From: Clostridia bacterium
GTDB lineage: Bacteria; Bacillota; Clostridia; Christensenellales; Aristaeellaceae
Assembly (NCBI GenBank): GCA_017431005.1
Contig: JAFRLY010000057.1
Location: 89,481-153,480 of the forward strand
Length of the DNA: 64,000 nucleotides
Direction: 5' to 3'
The translations under genes and the position numbers were made by a program. Of the stretch, positions 34,808 through 42,774 are shown in pieces; the stretch's first letter is position 1; every line of letters begins with the position of its first letter. The notes under the pieces are model-generated. The model did not search any database. It saw only the letters and a list, made by a program, of their open reading frames with translations, and was not told where the DNA came from.

Positions 34808-36922
34808 TCAGGATACGATCACGCGGACCCGATCCAGATTCAGCACCTGGGTAAAGGGATCGGAGGCGTCGCCGCGGCGCTGGCTGGCGATGCGGACAGC
34901 GGCGAAATACGTGCCGGGCTTCTCATAGCTTCCCATCACTTCGGCATGGGCGGTGTGCACCGCTCCGTTCACGCCCTTTTCAAAGGGAAGCGCCTTCTCC
35001 CAGATCTCCCGTCCCATGGTCACATGGGCGGCGGCTCCGGCGTCCGTGGGCATCTGTGCCTTTTCCGCCTGGCTGAACAGGATTTCCGTCACGTCCCCGG
35101 CGTTTTCCGGCACCTCCACGTCCACTGTAAAGCGGACGCATTCACCCGCCTTCACGTGCGCGCATTTTTCCCCGTTGGCTCTCAGTGTCGGAATGGCCTG
35201 AATGCCGAAGCGTTTGCTGACATCCTGCTCCGGATGGATCTGCCCATCCTCTCCCAGAACGTAGGCGGTGCGTTTCAGGGGCTCCTCACCCTTTTCCACC
35301 CAGGCGGACAGGTCGATCAGCGCCTGGCGCAGCGCGCCCACATAGTTGACCACCATGTAGTTGCCCAGGGCGTTCACATCCCCGTGCATGCAGCGTTCCA
35401 TGAAATAGGTACGGTGATCGGCGTCGGTGCCCTTCGTTTCAATTATTTTGTTCCGCCACCAGTCGGCACACCAGGGGCAGGTGCTCTCGTCCATCAGGGC
35501 CTGAATATTGATGACCTTGCCCTGAATGTCGCCGTCCTGCCGCACGCCCACGCCGGTAAAGGGAACCGGGAAGGGCGGGCGCTGGGCGGTAACGGGTTTT
35601 CCGTTTTCATCCCGGAACTGATCCCAGGCGTGGAAGGAAAGGTCCTCCGGCACCTGATGCCGGTAATAGCTCTGCACGGCGATATAATCGGAATTGTCCA
35701 GCAGGATTTCATCTCCGGGCTGTACCTTCGCCAGTGTCTCACCCACGTCGCTCGTGCCGTAGGCGGAACCGATGGTAACGATGCCGCCGTCTCTGCCGGC
35801 GTAATGCATCATTTTTCCCATCAGCAGGTTCGCGCCTTTGGCCCCGCCGCTCTGAAAGACCATGGACAGGCCCTCCAGGTACAGGTTGCCGCCCTGCGGC
35901 AGCGTTTCCAGCTCCAGCCAGGCTCCGTTGCCCTCCGCCAGCTGCTTCTTCCAGGCGTCGTCCACACCGTTCAGGCCGTCCTCTGCTGCGCGTTCAGCGG
36001 ACTTCTCCGGCAGATGAACGGTTTTGACATGCGTGCGGAACACGATGCGGTCCCTGGAGGAGGAGCTTTCCGGATCGGAACCGGCGTAGCCCGGCTTCGT
36101 CCAGAAGTCGGTGAAATATTCCGGATCCATGCGCTTCACGCCCGGCATCAGCACGGGCAGCGAGCCGGGATCCACGACGCCCTTTGCCTCCAGATACCAG
36201 GCCAGGGGCGGAAAGCCCATTCCGGTCAGTTCCCGCAGCATATCCGCTTCATCCCTGCTGAGCCCGGCATAGGGATCCCCGGAGCCGCCCGCGTCCAGTG
36301 CGTCCAGAATTTTACCGAAGGCGTTGCGCAGCACCCGCTGGCCCTGCACATGCATGGTGATCGTGTTGGGCAGGCTGACGGGAGAGCCGATCACATAGGG
36401 CGCTGCCCCGTCCCAGGCCCGGGTGTTTTCAATGCAGGCCATGGATTTGTAGCCGCCGCCGCTGCCGCCGTAGACGTATCCGTACGGCCGCTGATCGGTT
36501 TCATAGATCTCCTTTGCTTTTTCGCGGGAATACTCCGCCGCGGCGGCGGAGGACTGCCAGGTCAGCCTGTCGTCCCGGTTGCCGCCGAACTGGGAATGCG
36601 AGCCCATGTTGGTTTCCACATAATAAGCGCCGCAGCGCAGGGCAAAGCCGATCCGGTCCTCCGCGCCCGTATGGCCGATGGAAGCCACCTCCTCGTCCGG
36701 CCCGGGGAAGGGGGACAGATACTGCTGAAAGCGGTTCTCATAGCGGTCGGCCGGAGGGAAGAAGAAGGCGAATTTCACGTCTGTTCCGTCAAAATACCCG
36801 TGCATATACCGGTACGGAATGGTCTGTCCGTCCGGCAGATACCGCTCCTTCCATTCGTCCCGGTCGATCACCGGATGCGAGAAACGGGGGTCCTGGCTGG
36901 GATCGTAAATGATCTTTTCCAT
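34808..36922 (-). CDS. large alpha/beta-hydrolase, tannase/feruloyl-esterase-like
   Basis: 704-residue protein with no signal peptide. GYVYGGSGGGYKSM provides a nucleophile elbow with Ser154. A middle cap region and the segment ALIDLSAWVEKGEEPLK resemble tannase/feruloyl-esterase proteins, where an Asp and His complete the triad. Two Cys in STCPWCADWW sit late in the catalytic part. The last 150 residues look like a beta-sandwich (AGECVRFTVDVEVPEN). It starts 35 bp after yesL, probably on the same transcript. It may remove acyl groups (acetyl, feruloyl) from imported pectic fragments, taking the place YesT fills in Bacillus. The family assignment is moderate, the function inferred. Confidence 0.55.
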   Translation of the reverse strand: MEKIIYDPSQDPRFSHPVIDRDEWKERYLPDGQTIPYRYMHGYFDGTDVKFAFFFPPADRYENRFQQYLSPFPGPDEEVASIGHTGAEDRIGFALRCGAYYVETNMGSHSQFGGNRDDRLTWQSSAAAAEYSREKAKEIYETDQRPYGYVYGGSGGGYKSMACIENTRAWDGAAPYVIGSPVSLPNTITMHVQGQRVLRNAFGKILDALDAGGSGDPYAGLSRDEADMLRELTGMGFPPLAWYLEAKGVVDPGSLPVLMPGVKRMDPEYFTDFWTKPGYAGSDPESSSSRDRIVFRTHVKTVHLPEKSAERAAEDGLNGVDDAWKKQLAEGNGAWLELETLPQGGNLYLEGLSMVFQSGGAKGANLLMGKMMHYAGRDGGIVTIGSAYGTSDVGETLAKVQPGDEILLDNSDYIAVQSYYRHQVPEDLSFHAWDQFRDENGKPVTAQRPPFPVPFTGVGVRQDGDIQGKVINIQALMDESTCPWCADWWRNKIIETKGTDADHRTYFMERCMHGDVNALGNYMVVNYVGALRQALIDLSAWVEKGEEPLKRTAYVLGEDGQIHPEQDVSKRFGIQAIPTLRANGEKCAHVKAGECVRFTVDVEVPENAGDVTEILFSQAEKAQMPTDAGAAAHVTMGREIWEKALPFEKGVNGAVHTAHAEVMGSYEKPGTYFAAVRIASQRRGDASDPFTQVLNLDRVRVIVS

Positions 36923-36957
36923 GTGATATCCTCCTTATATACAAATAGGAATCATAC

Positions 36958-37650
36958 TCAGTTGAGCAGCGTCACGGTCTGGGAATTCTCCCGGTTCCGC
37001 GAAGTTTCAGCCGCCGGTTCCTCCGCCGTTTCCGCCGCGCTGCCGTCAAATTTGCGGAACCGCTTGACGCAGGTCCTTGACATAAACCAAACCACAAACG
37101 CCGGCACAAAGAATGTAACGACCGGCATGGCCTGAGGGAACAGGGACGCCAGGACAAAGCCGCCGGCCGCCGCAGCCAGCGTGAGCAGGGTGCCGGGAAA
37201 ACAGGCGAACATATGAATCATTGCGTTATGAATAATCTGCCGGTTGGTCAGCTCAAACCGCGCCAGCGTGGGAAACACCCACAGCATCAGGCAGGCCGAA
37301 ATCAGGGCCACCACAACAATCACCGCGCACAGAAGGCGGATCAGCGCCGTGCTCTCAACCTGCATCAGAACATACCAGTCCGCCGCCAGGAATCCGAACA
37401 GCAGCATGAACAGCAGCGTCAGCAGCGTCCCCTGGCGGAAGTTTTCCTTAAACGCCTGCCAGAAGGGGCGGAAAATCACCGGCGCCTCCTTCCGCTCGAT
37501 GCGCATGCCCACCGTCATGACGGCGGCCGCCGCCGCACCCGCGGTAATGCCCGGAATGGAGAAGAGCAGGAATACCAGGCCCAGCTTCACATAATCCGTC
37601 AGGGTATAGATGAACTGGGAAAACCTGCTGTCAGGATTGAAGATCTGCAT
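36958..37650 (-). CDS. yesL: YesL-like membrane protein (DUF624)
   Basis: 230-residue membrane protein with about five helices. The opening TDYVKLGLVFLLFSIPGITAGAAAAAV is characteristic of DUF624/YesL. Such proteins accompany LplABC-type sugar importers and YesMN regulators in Bacillota, but their biochemical role is not established. The start at 37650 is set by AAAGGAGA 8 nt upstream; the frame is open further upstream without a site. The promoter has TCGGA repeats and is divergent from the MATE operon. The C-terminal tail is polar and cytoplasmic. Confidence 0.85.
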   Translation of the reverse strand: MQIFNPDSRFSQFIYTLTDYVKLGLVFLLFSIPGITAGAAAAAVMTVGMRIERKEAPVIFRPFWQAFKENFRQGTLLTLLFMLLFGFLAADWYVLMQVESTALIRLLCAVIVVVALISACLMLWVFPTLARFELTNRQIIHNAMIHMFACFPGTLLTLAAAAGGFVLASLFPQAMPVVTFFVPAFVVWFMSRTCVKRFRKFDGSAAETAEEPAAETSRNRENSQTVTLLN

Positions 37651-37683
37651 GGTTTGTTCTCCTTTCGGCAGTTTGCTGATTTT

Positions 37684-37750
37684 ATTGTATCGGTCCCGGC
37701 CGGTAAATTCTTTCTCCATTCCGACCCGAAATGACAGAAAACCGACATCG
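37684..37750 (-). promoter_or_regulatory. promoter with 21-bp-spaced TCGGA repeats (yesL/esterase)
   Basis: Minus strand: TCGGTTTTC (from 37745) and TCGGAATGG (from 37724), 21 bp apart. The -10 TACAAT (37689-37684) lies 35 nt after the second half-site, with no -35. Confidence 0.65.
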
Positions 37751-37764
37751 TACCCTTCCGGGCA

Positions 37765-37829
37765 TGTCGGATTTGTGAAAATATCCATCGGAAATGAAAA
37801 AGAAGATTTGTTCCTGTCTCCTTATAATA
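37765..37829 (+). promoter_or_regulatory. promoter with 21-bp-spaced TCGGA repeats (MATE/GH3)
   Basis: Plus strand: TCGGATTTG (from 37767) and TCGGAAATG (from 37788), 21 bp apart. The -10 TATAAT (37824-37829) lies 36 nt after the second half-site, and no -35 is visible. It is back to back with the yesL promoter. Confidence 0.7.
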
Positions 37830-37882
37830 TAATTGGTTTTTTCCTATGAATACAGATCTTCAGTTTCAGGAGGCTGCCAACC

Positions 37883-39259
37883 ATGCAGAAGAAAACCTCT
37901 TCCTCCTCATCCTCGGCCAACGAGGCCATGCTGCGTTCCGGCTCCTTTCCGCAGCTGGCCCGGAAGCTGTGCGTCCCGGCCGTTCTGATCATGCTGGTCA
38001 TGGTGATCTACCACATGGCCGACGTGTTCTTTATCGGCCAGACGGGCGACGCCGGCAAGGTGGCGGCGGTGACGCTGGCCTCCCCCATGTTTTCCGTTCT
38101 GTCCGGCCTGGGCGTGCTGCTGGGCAACGGCGGATGCACGGCCATTTCCCTGGCGCTGGGCAAGGGGGACTACGGGAAAATCAGAAACATCAGCGCCTTT
38201 GCCGTGTGGGGCGCCGTCCTGACCGGCATCCTTTTCGCGGTGATTGTGCTGCCGCTGATGAATCCGATCTGCAGTTTGCTGGGCGCCAACGCGGACACCC
38301 GGGACTTCACGGCTGAATATCTGCGGGTCATTGCCGTCGGCGCGCCCGTCATCATGCTCACCAACGTATTGCCCGCCCTGATCCGGGCGGACGGCTCCAC
38401 CACGGATTCCATGATCGGCAACCTGCTGGGCACGGTGCTGAACATCGCCCTGGATCCGCTGCTGATTTTCACCTTCAATATGGGCGTCACGGGCGCTGCG
38501 CTGGCCACCGTCATCGCGAATGCCGTCAGCCTTTGTTACTATGTTTACTTCCTGCGCGCCAAAGGAAAAATCTACTCCGCTTCGCCCCGGGATATTTCCC
38601 TGAAAAAGGACGTGGTCCGGACGGTCATCAGTCTGGGTCTTCCCATGAGCTGCGCCACGGTGCTCAGCAGCGTTTCCGGCACCGTTGCCAATAACCTGAT
38701 GATGCAGTACGGCGCCGTTGCCGTGGCCGGCCAGAGCGTGGCCGCCCGCATCGGCCAGCTGGTCTCCATGACGGTGATGGGCGTATGCATGGGCATGCAG
38801 CCGGCCATCTCCTTCAATTACAGCGCGAAAAACAAGCAGCGCCTGACGGAGATTCTCATCAAAACCACCGCACTGGCCGTCATCCTGGGCACGGCGCTTT
38901 CCGCCCTGTGCCTGATCTTCCGGGATCCGCTGCTGAACGCCTTCCTGGATGATCCGGCCGTGCTGGAAATCGGCAGGGTCTGCCTGCTGGCTGCCCTCGT
39001 CATCGGTCCCTTCCTGGGCTTCTATCAGATCTCCACCACCTACCTGCAGGCCTCCGGCAAATCCAGGCAGGCGGTCATCGTGTCCCTGCTGGAAAAGGGC
39101 ATTGTTTACATCCCCGTGCTGTTCCTGATGAGCAGCCTGTTCGGAATGTACGGCATCATTTTCGCGGCGACGGTAACCACGGTGCTGTCCGCTGTCGCCG
39201 CGCTGGCCTTCTGCTATAAGGATTTTCGCAAAGAACTGAGAGACGCGAACGAAGATTAA
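37883..39259 (+). CDS. MATE family efflux transporter
   Basis: 458-residue transporter with about twelve helices. IYHMADVFFIGQTGD, GNGGCTAISLALGKGD and the internal repeat near YGAVAVAGQSVAARIGQLV are characteristic of bacterial MATE proteins (DinF/NorM branch), which export compounds using Na+ or H+. A Ser-rich N-terminal tail precedes helix 1. The ATG follows AGGAGG. It shares a TCGGA-repeat promoter with the GH3 gene 13 bp downstream, so it probably exports something released during glycan breakdown, or protects against it; the cargo is unknown. Confidence 0.9.
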   Translation: MQKKTSSSSSSANEAMLRSGSFPQLARKLCVPAVLIMLVMVIYHMADVFFIGQTGDAGKVAAVTLASPMFSVLSGLGVLLGNGGCTAISLALGKGDYGKIRNISAFAVWGAVLTGILFAVIVLPLMNPICSLLGANADTRDFTAEYLRVIAVGAPVIMLTNVLPALIRADGSTTDSMIGNLLGTVLNIALDPLLIFTFNMGVTGAALATVIANAVSLCYYVYFLRAKGKIYSASPRDISLKKDVVRTVISLGLPMSCATVLSSVSGTVANNLMMQYGAVAVAGQSVAARIGQLVSMTVMGVCMGMQPAISFNYSAKNKQRLTEILIKTTALAVILGTALSALCLIFRDPLLNAFLDDPAVLEIGRVCLLAALVIGPFLGFYQISTTYLQASGKSRQAVIVSLLEKGIVYIPVLFLMSSLFGMYGIIFAATVTTVLSAVAALAFCYKDFRKELRDANED

Positions 39260-39272
39260 AAGGAGGAAAAAC

Positions 39273-41513
39273 ATGAACACACAGGAAGTGCTGAACCAGA
39301 TGACCCTGGAGGAAAAGGCCGCCTTCTGCTCCGGTCGGGATTTCTGGCACACCAAAGCTCTTGAACGCCTGAGCGTGCCCTCCGTGATGATGTGCGACGG
39401 TCCTCACGGCCTGCGCAAGCAGGAGGGCGAGGGCGACCACCTGGGCATCAACAAAAGCATTGAAACAGTGTGCTACCCCACCGCCGCGGCCCTGGCCTCC
39501 TCCTTTGACCGGGAGGTCATGAGGCAGCTGGGCGAAGCCCTGGGACGCGAATGTCAGGCGGAGGACGTGGCCATGCTGCTGGGCCCGGGCCTGAACATCA
39601 AGCGCAGCCCCCTGTGCGGCCGGAACTTTGAATATTTCAGTGAGGATCCTTTCCTCGCGGGGGAAATAGGCGCTGCCTACGTGCAGGCGCTGCAGGGCGA
39701 GGGGGTCGCCGCCTGCGCCAAGCACTTTGCCTGCAACAATCAGGAAACACTGCGCATGAGCGGCTCCTCCGACCTGGATGAGCGCACGCTGCGGGAAATT
39801 TATCTGCCGGCCTTTGAGGCGGTTGTCAGAAAGGGAAAGGTCCGCAGCCTGATGTGCGCCTACAACGCGGTCAACGGCGTTTTCTGCGCGGAGAACAGGG
39901 AGCTGCTTACTGAGATTCTCCGGGACGAATGGCATTCCGACGCCTTCGTGGTCACGGACTGGGGCGCGGTCAAGGGCCGGGCAAAGGGCGTGGCCGCCGG
40001 CCTCGATCTGGAAATGCCCGGCGGGCCCAACGCCACGGGAGAGGAAATCGTGAAGGCTGTCCGGGAGGGTACGCTTTCCGAAGCGGATCTCGACAGAGCC
40101 GTGCTGCGGCTGCTCCGGTTTGTCAGTGACTGTGCGGAACAGCGGAAGCCGGAAACAAAAGCGGACCGGGAGGCATACCGGAAGCTGGCCCGGAAGCTCG
40201 CGGCGGAGTGTGCCGTGCTGATGAAGAATGACGGAGCGCTGCCGCTGCAGGAACAGCAGTCTGTCGTGTTTATCGGCGAATTCGCCCAAAGTCCCCGGTA
40301 TCAGGGGGCAGGCTCCAGCCATATCAACGTACCTCACCCCGTCGGTGCCCTGGAGGCCGTTCAGAACACCGTACCTTATGCCCGGGGCTATGATTCCCGC
40401 AGCGAAAAAACCGATCCCGTTCTCCTCCGGGAGGCTGTCGAAGCCGCGGGGAAGGCCGATGTGCCGGTCATCTTCGCGGGCCTGCCAGAAGCCTTTGAAA
40501 CCGAAGGCGCGGACAGGGATCATATGCGCCTGCCGGATAACCAGAATGAACTGATCGCGGCGGTCGCCGCCGTGAATCCGAACACCGTGGTCGTTCTGCA
40601 CGGCGGCTCTCCCGTGGAGCTGCCCTGGCTGTCCCGGGTGAACGCCCTGCTGTGCGTATATCTGGGCGGCGAACAGGTGGGCGCGGCCGCGGTTGACCTG
40701 CTGTACGGAAAGGCGAACCCCGGCGGTCATCTGGCGGAAACCTGGCCCCTCCGGCTGCAGGACAATCCTTCTTATCTCAATTTCCCGGGAGAGGAAGGCG
40801 TCGTCACCTATGCCGAAGGCATCTTCGTGGGCTACCGCTATTATGATAAAAAGGAAATGCCGGTGAATTTCTGCTTCGGTCACGGGCTGAGCTACACACG
40901 CTTTGAGTACGGCGGCCTGACCGTGGACCGGGAAAGCCTCACCGATCAGGATACCCTGACGGTATCCGTGGACGTGACCAACGCCGGCGCCCGCGCCGGA
41001 AAAACCGCCGTCCAGCTGTATGTGCAGGACCGGGAAAGCACTGTGCGCCGTCCCGTGCGCGAGCTGCGGGCCTTTGAAAAGATCGCGCTTCAGCCGGGAG
41101 AAACCAGAACCGTGACCTTCACCCTGGACAAACGGGCCTTCGCGTACTGGGAACCCCGGTGCCATGATTTCTTTGTGGAGAGCGGAGATTTCGTGATCGG
41201 GGTCGGCGAAAGCAGCCGGGACATCCGCTGCGAAAAGACGGTACGGGTGGAGGGCACCGTCTTCCTTCCCTTCACCGTTACCGAAACCACCACCATCGGC
41301 CAGCTGCTCCGGCATCCCAGGGGAAAGGAGATCATTGGCGGCATGATGCAGTCCTCCGTCATGAGCCACGCGGATCAGACCGAAGCCATGGGCGAAGGCA
41401 GCGAGCGCATGATGCAGAGCATGACGATGGGCATCCCGCTCGGCGCGCTGGTCAGCTACGGCCGGCTGACGTCTGAGCAGCTGAAAGCCCTGATTGAGAC
41501 CCTGAATGCCTGA
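39273..41513 (+). CDS. beta-glucosidase-like GH3 with C-terminal helical tail
   Basis: 746-residue GH3 enzyme. CAKHFACNNQE and the nucleophile Asp229 in FVVTDWGAV lie in the first barrel; CFGHGLSYTRFEYG precedes the fibronectin-III-like domain. After that domain comes an extension of about 80 residues (TIGQLLRHPRGKEII...MGIPLGALVSYGRL) predicted to be helical and not catalytic. No signal peptide. It is co-transcribed with the MATE exporter. The substrate may be a beta-glucoside, including plant aryl-glucosides, but is not determined. Confidence 0.9.
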   Translation: MNTQEVLNQMTLEEKAAFCSGRDFWHTKALERLSVPSVMMCDGPHGLRKQEGEGDHLGINKSIETVCYPTAAALASSFDREVMRQLGEALGRECQAEDVAMLLGPGLNIKRSPLCGRNFEYFSEDPFLAGEIGAAYVQALQGEGVAACAKHFACNNQETLRMSGSSDLDERTLREIYLPAFEAVVRKGKVRSLMCAYNAVNGVFCAENRELLTEILRDEWHSDAFVVTDWGAVKGRAKGVAAGLDLEMPGGPNATGEEIVKAVREGTLSEADLDRAVLRLLRFVSDCAEQRKPETKADREAYRKLARKLAAECAVLMKNDGALPLQEQQSVVFIGEFAQSPRYQGAGSSHINVPHPVGALEAVQNTVPYARGYDSRSEKTDPVLLREAVEAAGKADVPVIFAGLPEAFETEGADRDHMRLPDNQNELIAAVAAVNPNTVVVLHGGSPVELPWLSRVNALLCVYLGGEQVGAAAVDLLYGKANPGGHLAETWPLRLQDNPSYLNFPGEEGVVTYAEGIFVGYRYYDKKEMPVNFCFGHGLSYTRFEYGGLTVDRESLTDQDTLTVSVDVTNAGARAGKTAVQLYVQDRESTVRRPVRELRAFEKIALQPGETRTVTFTLDKRAFAYWEPRCHDFFVESGDFVIGVGESSRDIRCEKTVRVEGTVFLPFTVTETTTIGQLLRHPRGKEIIGGMMQSSVMSHADQTEAMGEGSERMMQSMTMGIPLGALVSYGRLTSEQLKALIETLNA

Positions 41514-41555
41514 CAAGCCGCGGCGGAAAGGAAACAGAGCGAAAAAACTGACCGG

Positions 41556-41584
41556 TTGACAGGCGGATCAAAAACCCGCATACT
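41556..41584 (+). promoter_or_regulatory. sigma-A promoter of the GH105 gene
   Basis: Perfect -35 TTGACA (41556-41561), 17-bp spacer, -10 CATACT (41579-41584), 38 bp upstream of the ATG. It has no TCGGA repeats, so it differs from the other locus promoters. Confidence 0.65.
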
Positions 41585-41622
41585 CCTGATTACAGAAACC
41601 ATCTTTACAGGAGGGCATCCTC

Positions 41623-42714
41623 ATGAATACCAGCGTAACCCGGGAAAACATTCTCCTGCTGGCCCGCCGGGCCTGCGATACCCTGATGGCCAAATTTGAC
41701 GCCCCGGATCTTCCGCCCGTCGGCCAGTTCCACTATCACCAGGGCGTTTTCCTGGACGGCCTGCGCCAGGTCTGGAAGCTGACCGGTGAGCAGAAGTATT
41801 TTGATTACATGAAACAGTGGGTGGACGCGCGCGTCCGCCCCGACGGCAACATTTACAACTTCAATCCCGGCCAGCTGGACGATCTGCAGCCCGGCGTCCT
41901 GCTCTTCCCTCTCTACGACGCGACGGGGGACGAACGCTACCGCCTGGCCATGGATACCGTGGCTTACTACATGAGCCATAACCCGACGACCCCGGAGGGC
42001 GGTTTCTGGCACAAGGCCTGGTACCGGAACCAGATGTGGCTGGACGGCCTGTACATGGCCGGCCCCTTTATGACGGAATACGCCGTGCGCTTCAGCCGTC
42101 CGGACATGCTGGACCAGGTCGTCTTCCAGGCGAAAATGATGCGGGAAAAGACCCGGGATGAAGCGACCGGCCTCTGGCGCCACGCCTGGGATTACGAGCG
42201 CCGCCAGCCCTGGGCGGATCCGGTCACCGGCAAATCCCCCGAGTTCTGGGGCCGCTCCATCGGCTGGGTGCCGGTGGCCCTGCTGCAGGAATGCGAGCTG
42301 CTGCCGGACGGCGAAGCGAAGCAGACCCTTTCCGGCATAGCCGTTGAGCTTCTGCGGGCCCTGCTGCCCTGGCAGGACAAGGCCTCCGGTCTCTGGTACC
42401 AGGTGGTCAACAAGGGCGATCAGCCGGACAACTGGCTGGAATCCTCCTGCACCTGCCTGTACGCCGCCGGCCTGTGCCTGGCCGTCCGGCAGGGCTTCAT
42501 GGAGAAGGAAGCCCTGGAGCCCGCCCGCAAAGCGGTGCAGGGCATCTTTGAGCGGCTCGGCGAGGATGAGAAGGGCCTGCTGATCGGCAACGTCTGTGTC
42601 GGCACCGGCGTCGGCGATTATCCCTTCTACTGTGCCCGGCCCACCAGCACCAACGACCTGCACGGCGTTGGCGCCTTCCTCCTGATGTGTGCGGAGGCGG
42701 CCAAGGCCTTGTGA
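41623..42714 (+). CDS. unsaturated rhamnogalacturonyl hydrolase, GH105 (YteR/YesR-like)
   Basis: 363-residue (alpha/alpha)6-barrel enzyme. It hydrates the unsaturated galacturonic acid left at the non-reducing end by rhamnogalacturonan lyases, releasing it from rhamnose. The catalytic Asp is Asp141 in MWLDGLYM; WGRSIGW and the C-terminal GTGVGDYPFYCARP also match. Length is normal for YteR. No signal peptide. It is the clearest marker that the locus handles rhamnogalacturonan-I products. RBS AGGAGG. Confidence 0.92.
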   Translation: MNTSVTRENILLLARRACDTLMAKFDAPDLPPVGQFHYHQGVFLDGLRQVWKLTGEQKYFDYMKQWVDARVRPDGNIYNFNPGQLDDLQPGVLLFPLYDATGDERYRLAMDTVAYYMSHNPTTPEGGFWHKAWYRNQMWLDGLYMAGPFMTEYAVRFSRPDMLDQVVFQAKMMREKTRDEATGLWRHAWDYERRQPWADPVTGKSPEFWGRSIGWVPVALLQECELLPDGEAKQTLSGIAVELLRALLPWQDKASGLWYQVVNKGDQPDNWLESSCTCLYAAGLCLAVRQGFMEKEALEPARKAVQGIFERLGEDEKGLLIGNVCVGTGVGDYPFYCARPTSTNDLHGVGAFLLMCAEAAKAL

Positions 42715-42725
42715 TGCTTCCATGC

Positions 42726-42758
42726 AAAAACTGCCCGGCAGCCGCCGGGCAGTTTTTT
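42726..42758. terminator. bidirectional terminator
   Basis: AAAACTGCCCGGC pairs with GCCGGGCAGTTTT around a 4-nt loop, followed by a T run. It separates the converging GH105 and phosphatase genes. Confidence 0.9.
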
Positions 42759-42774
42759 TGTTGAACCTGAAAAA

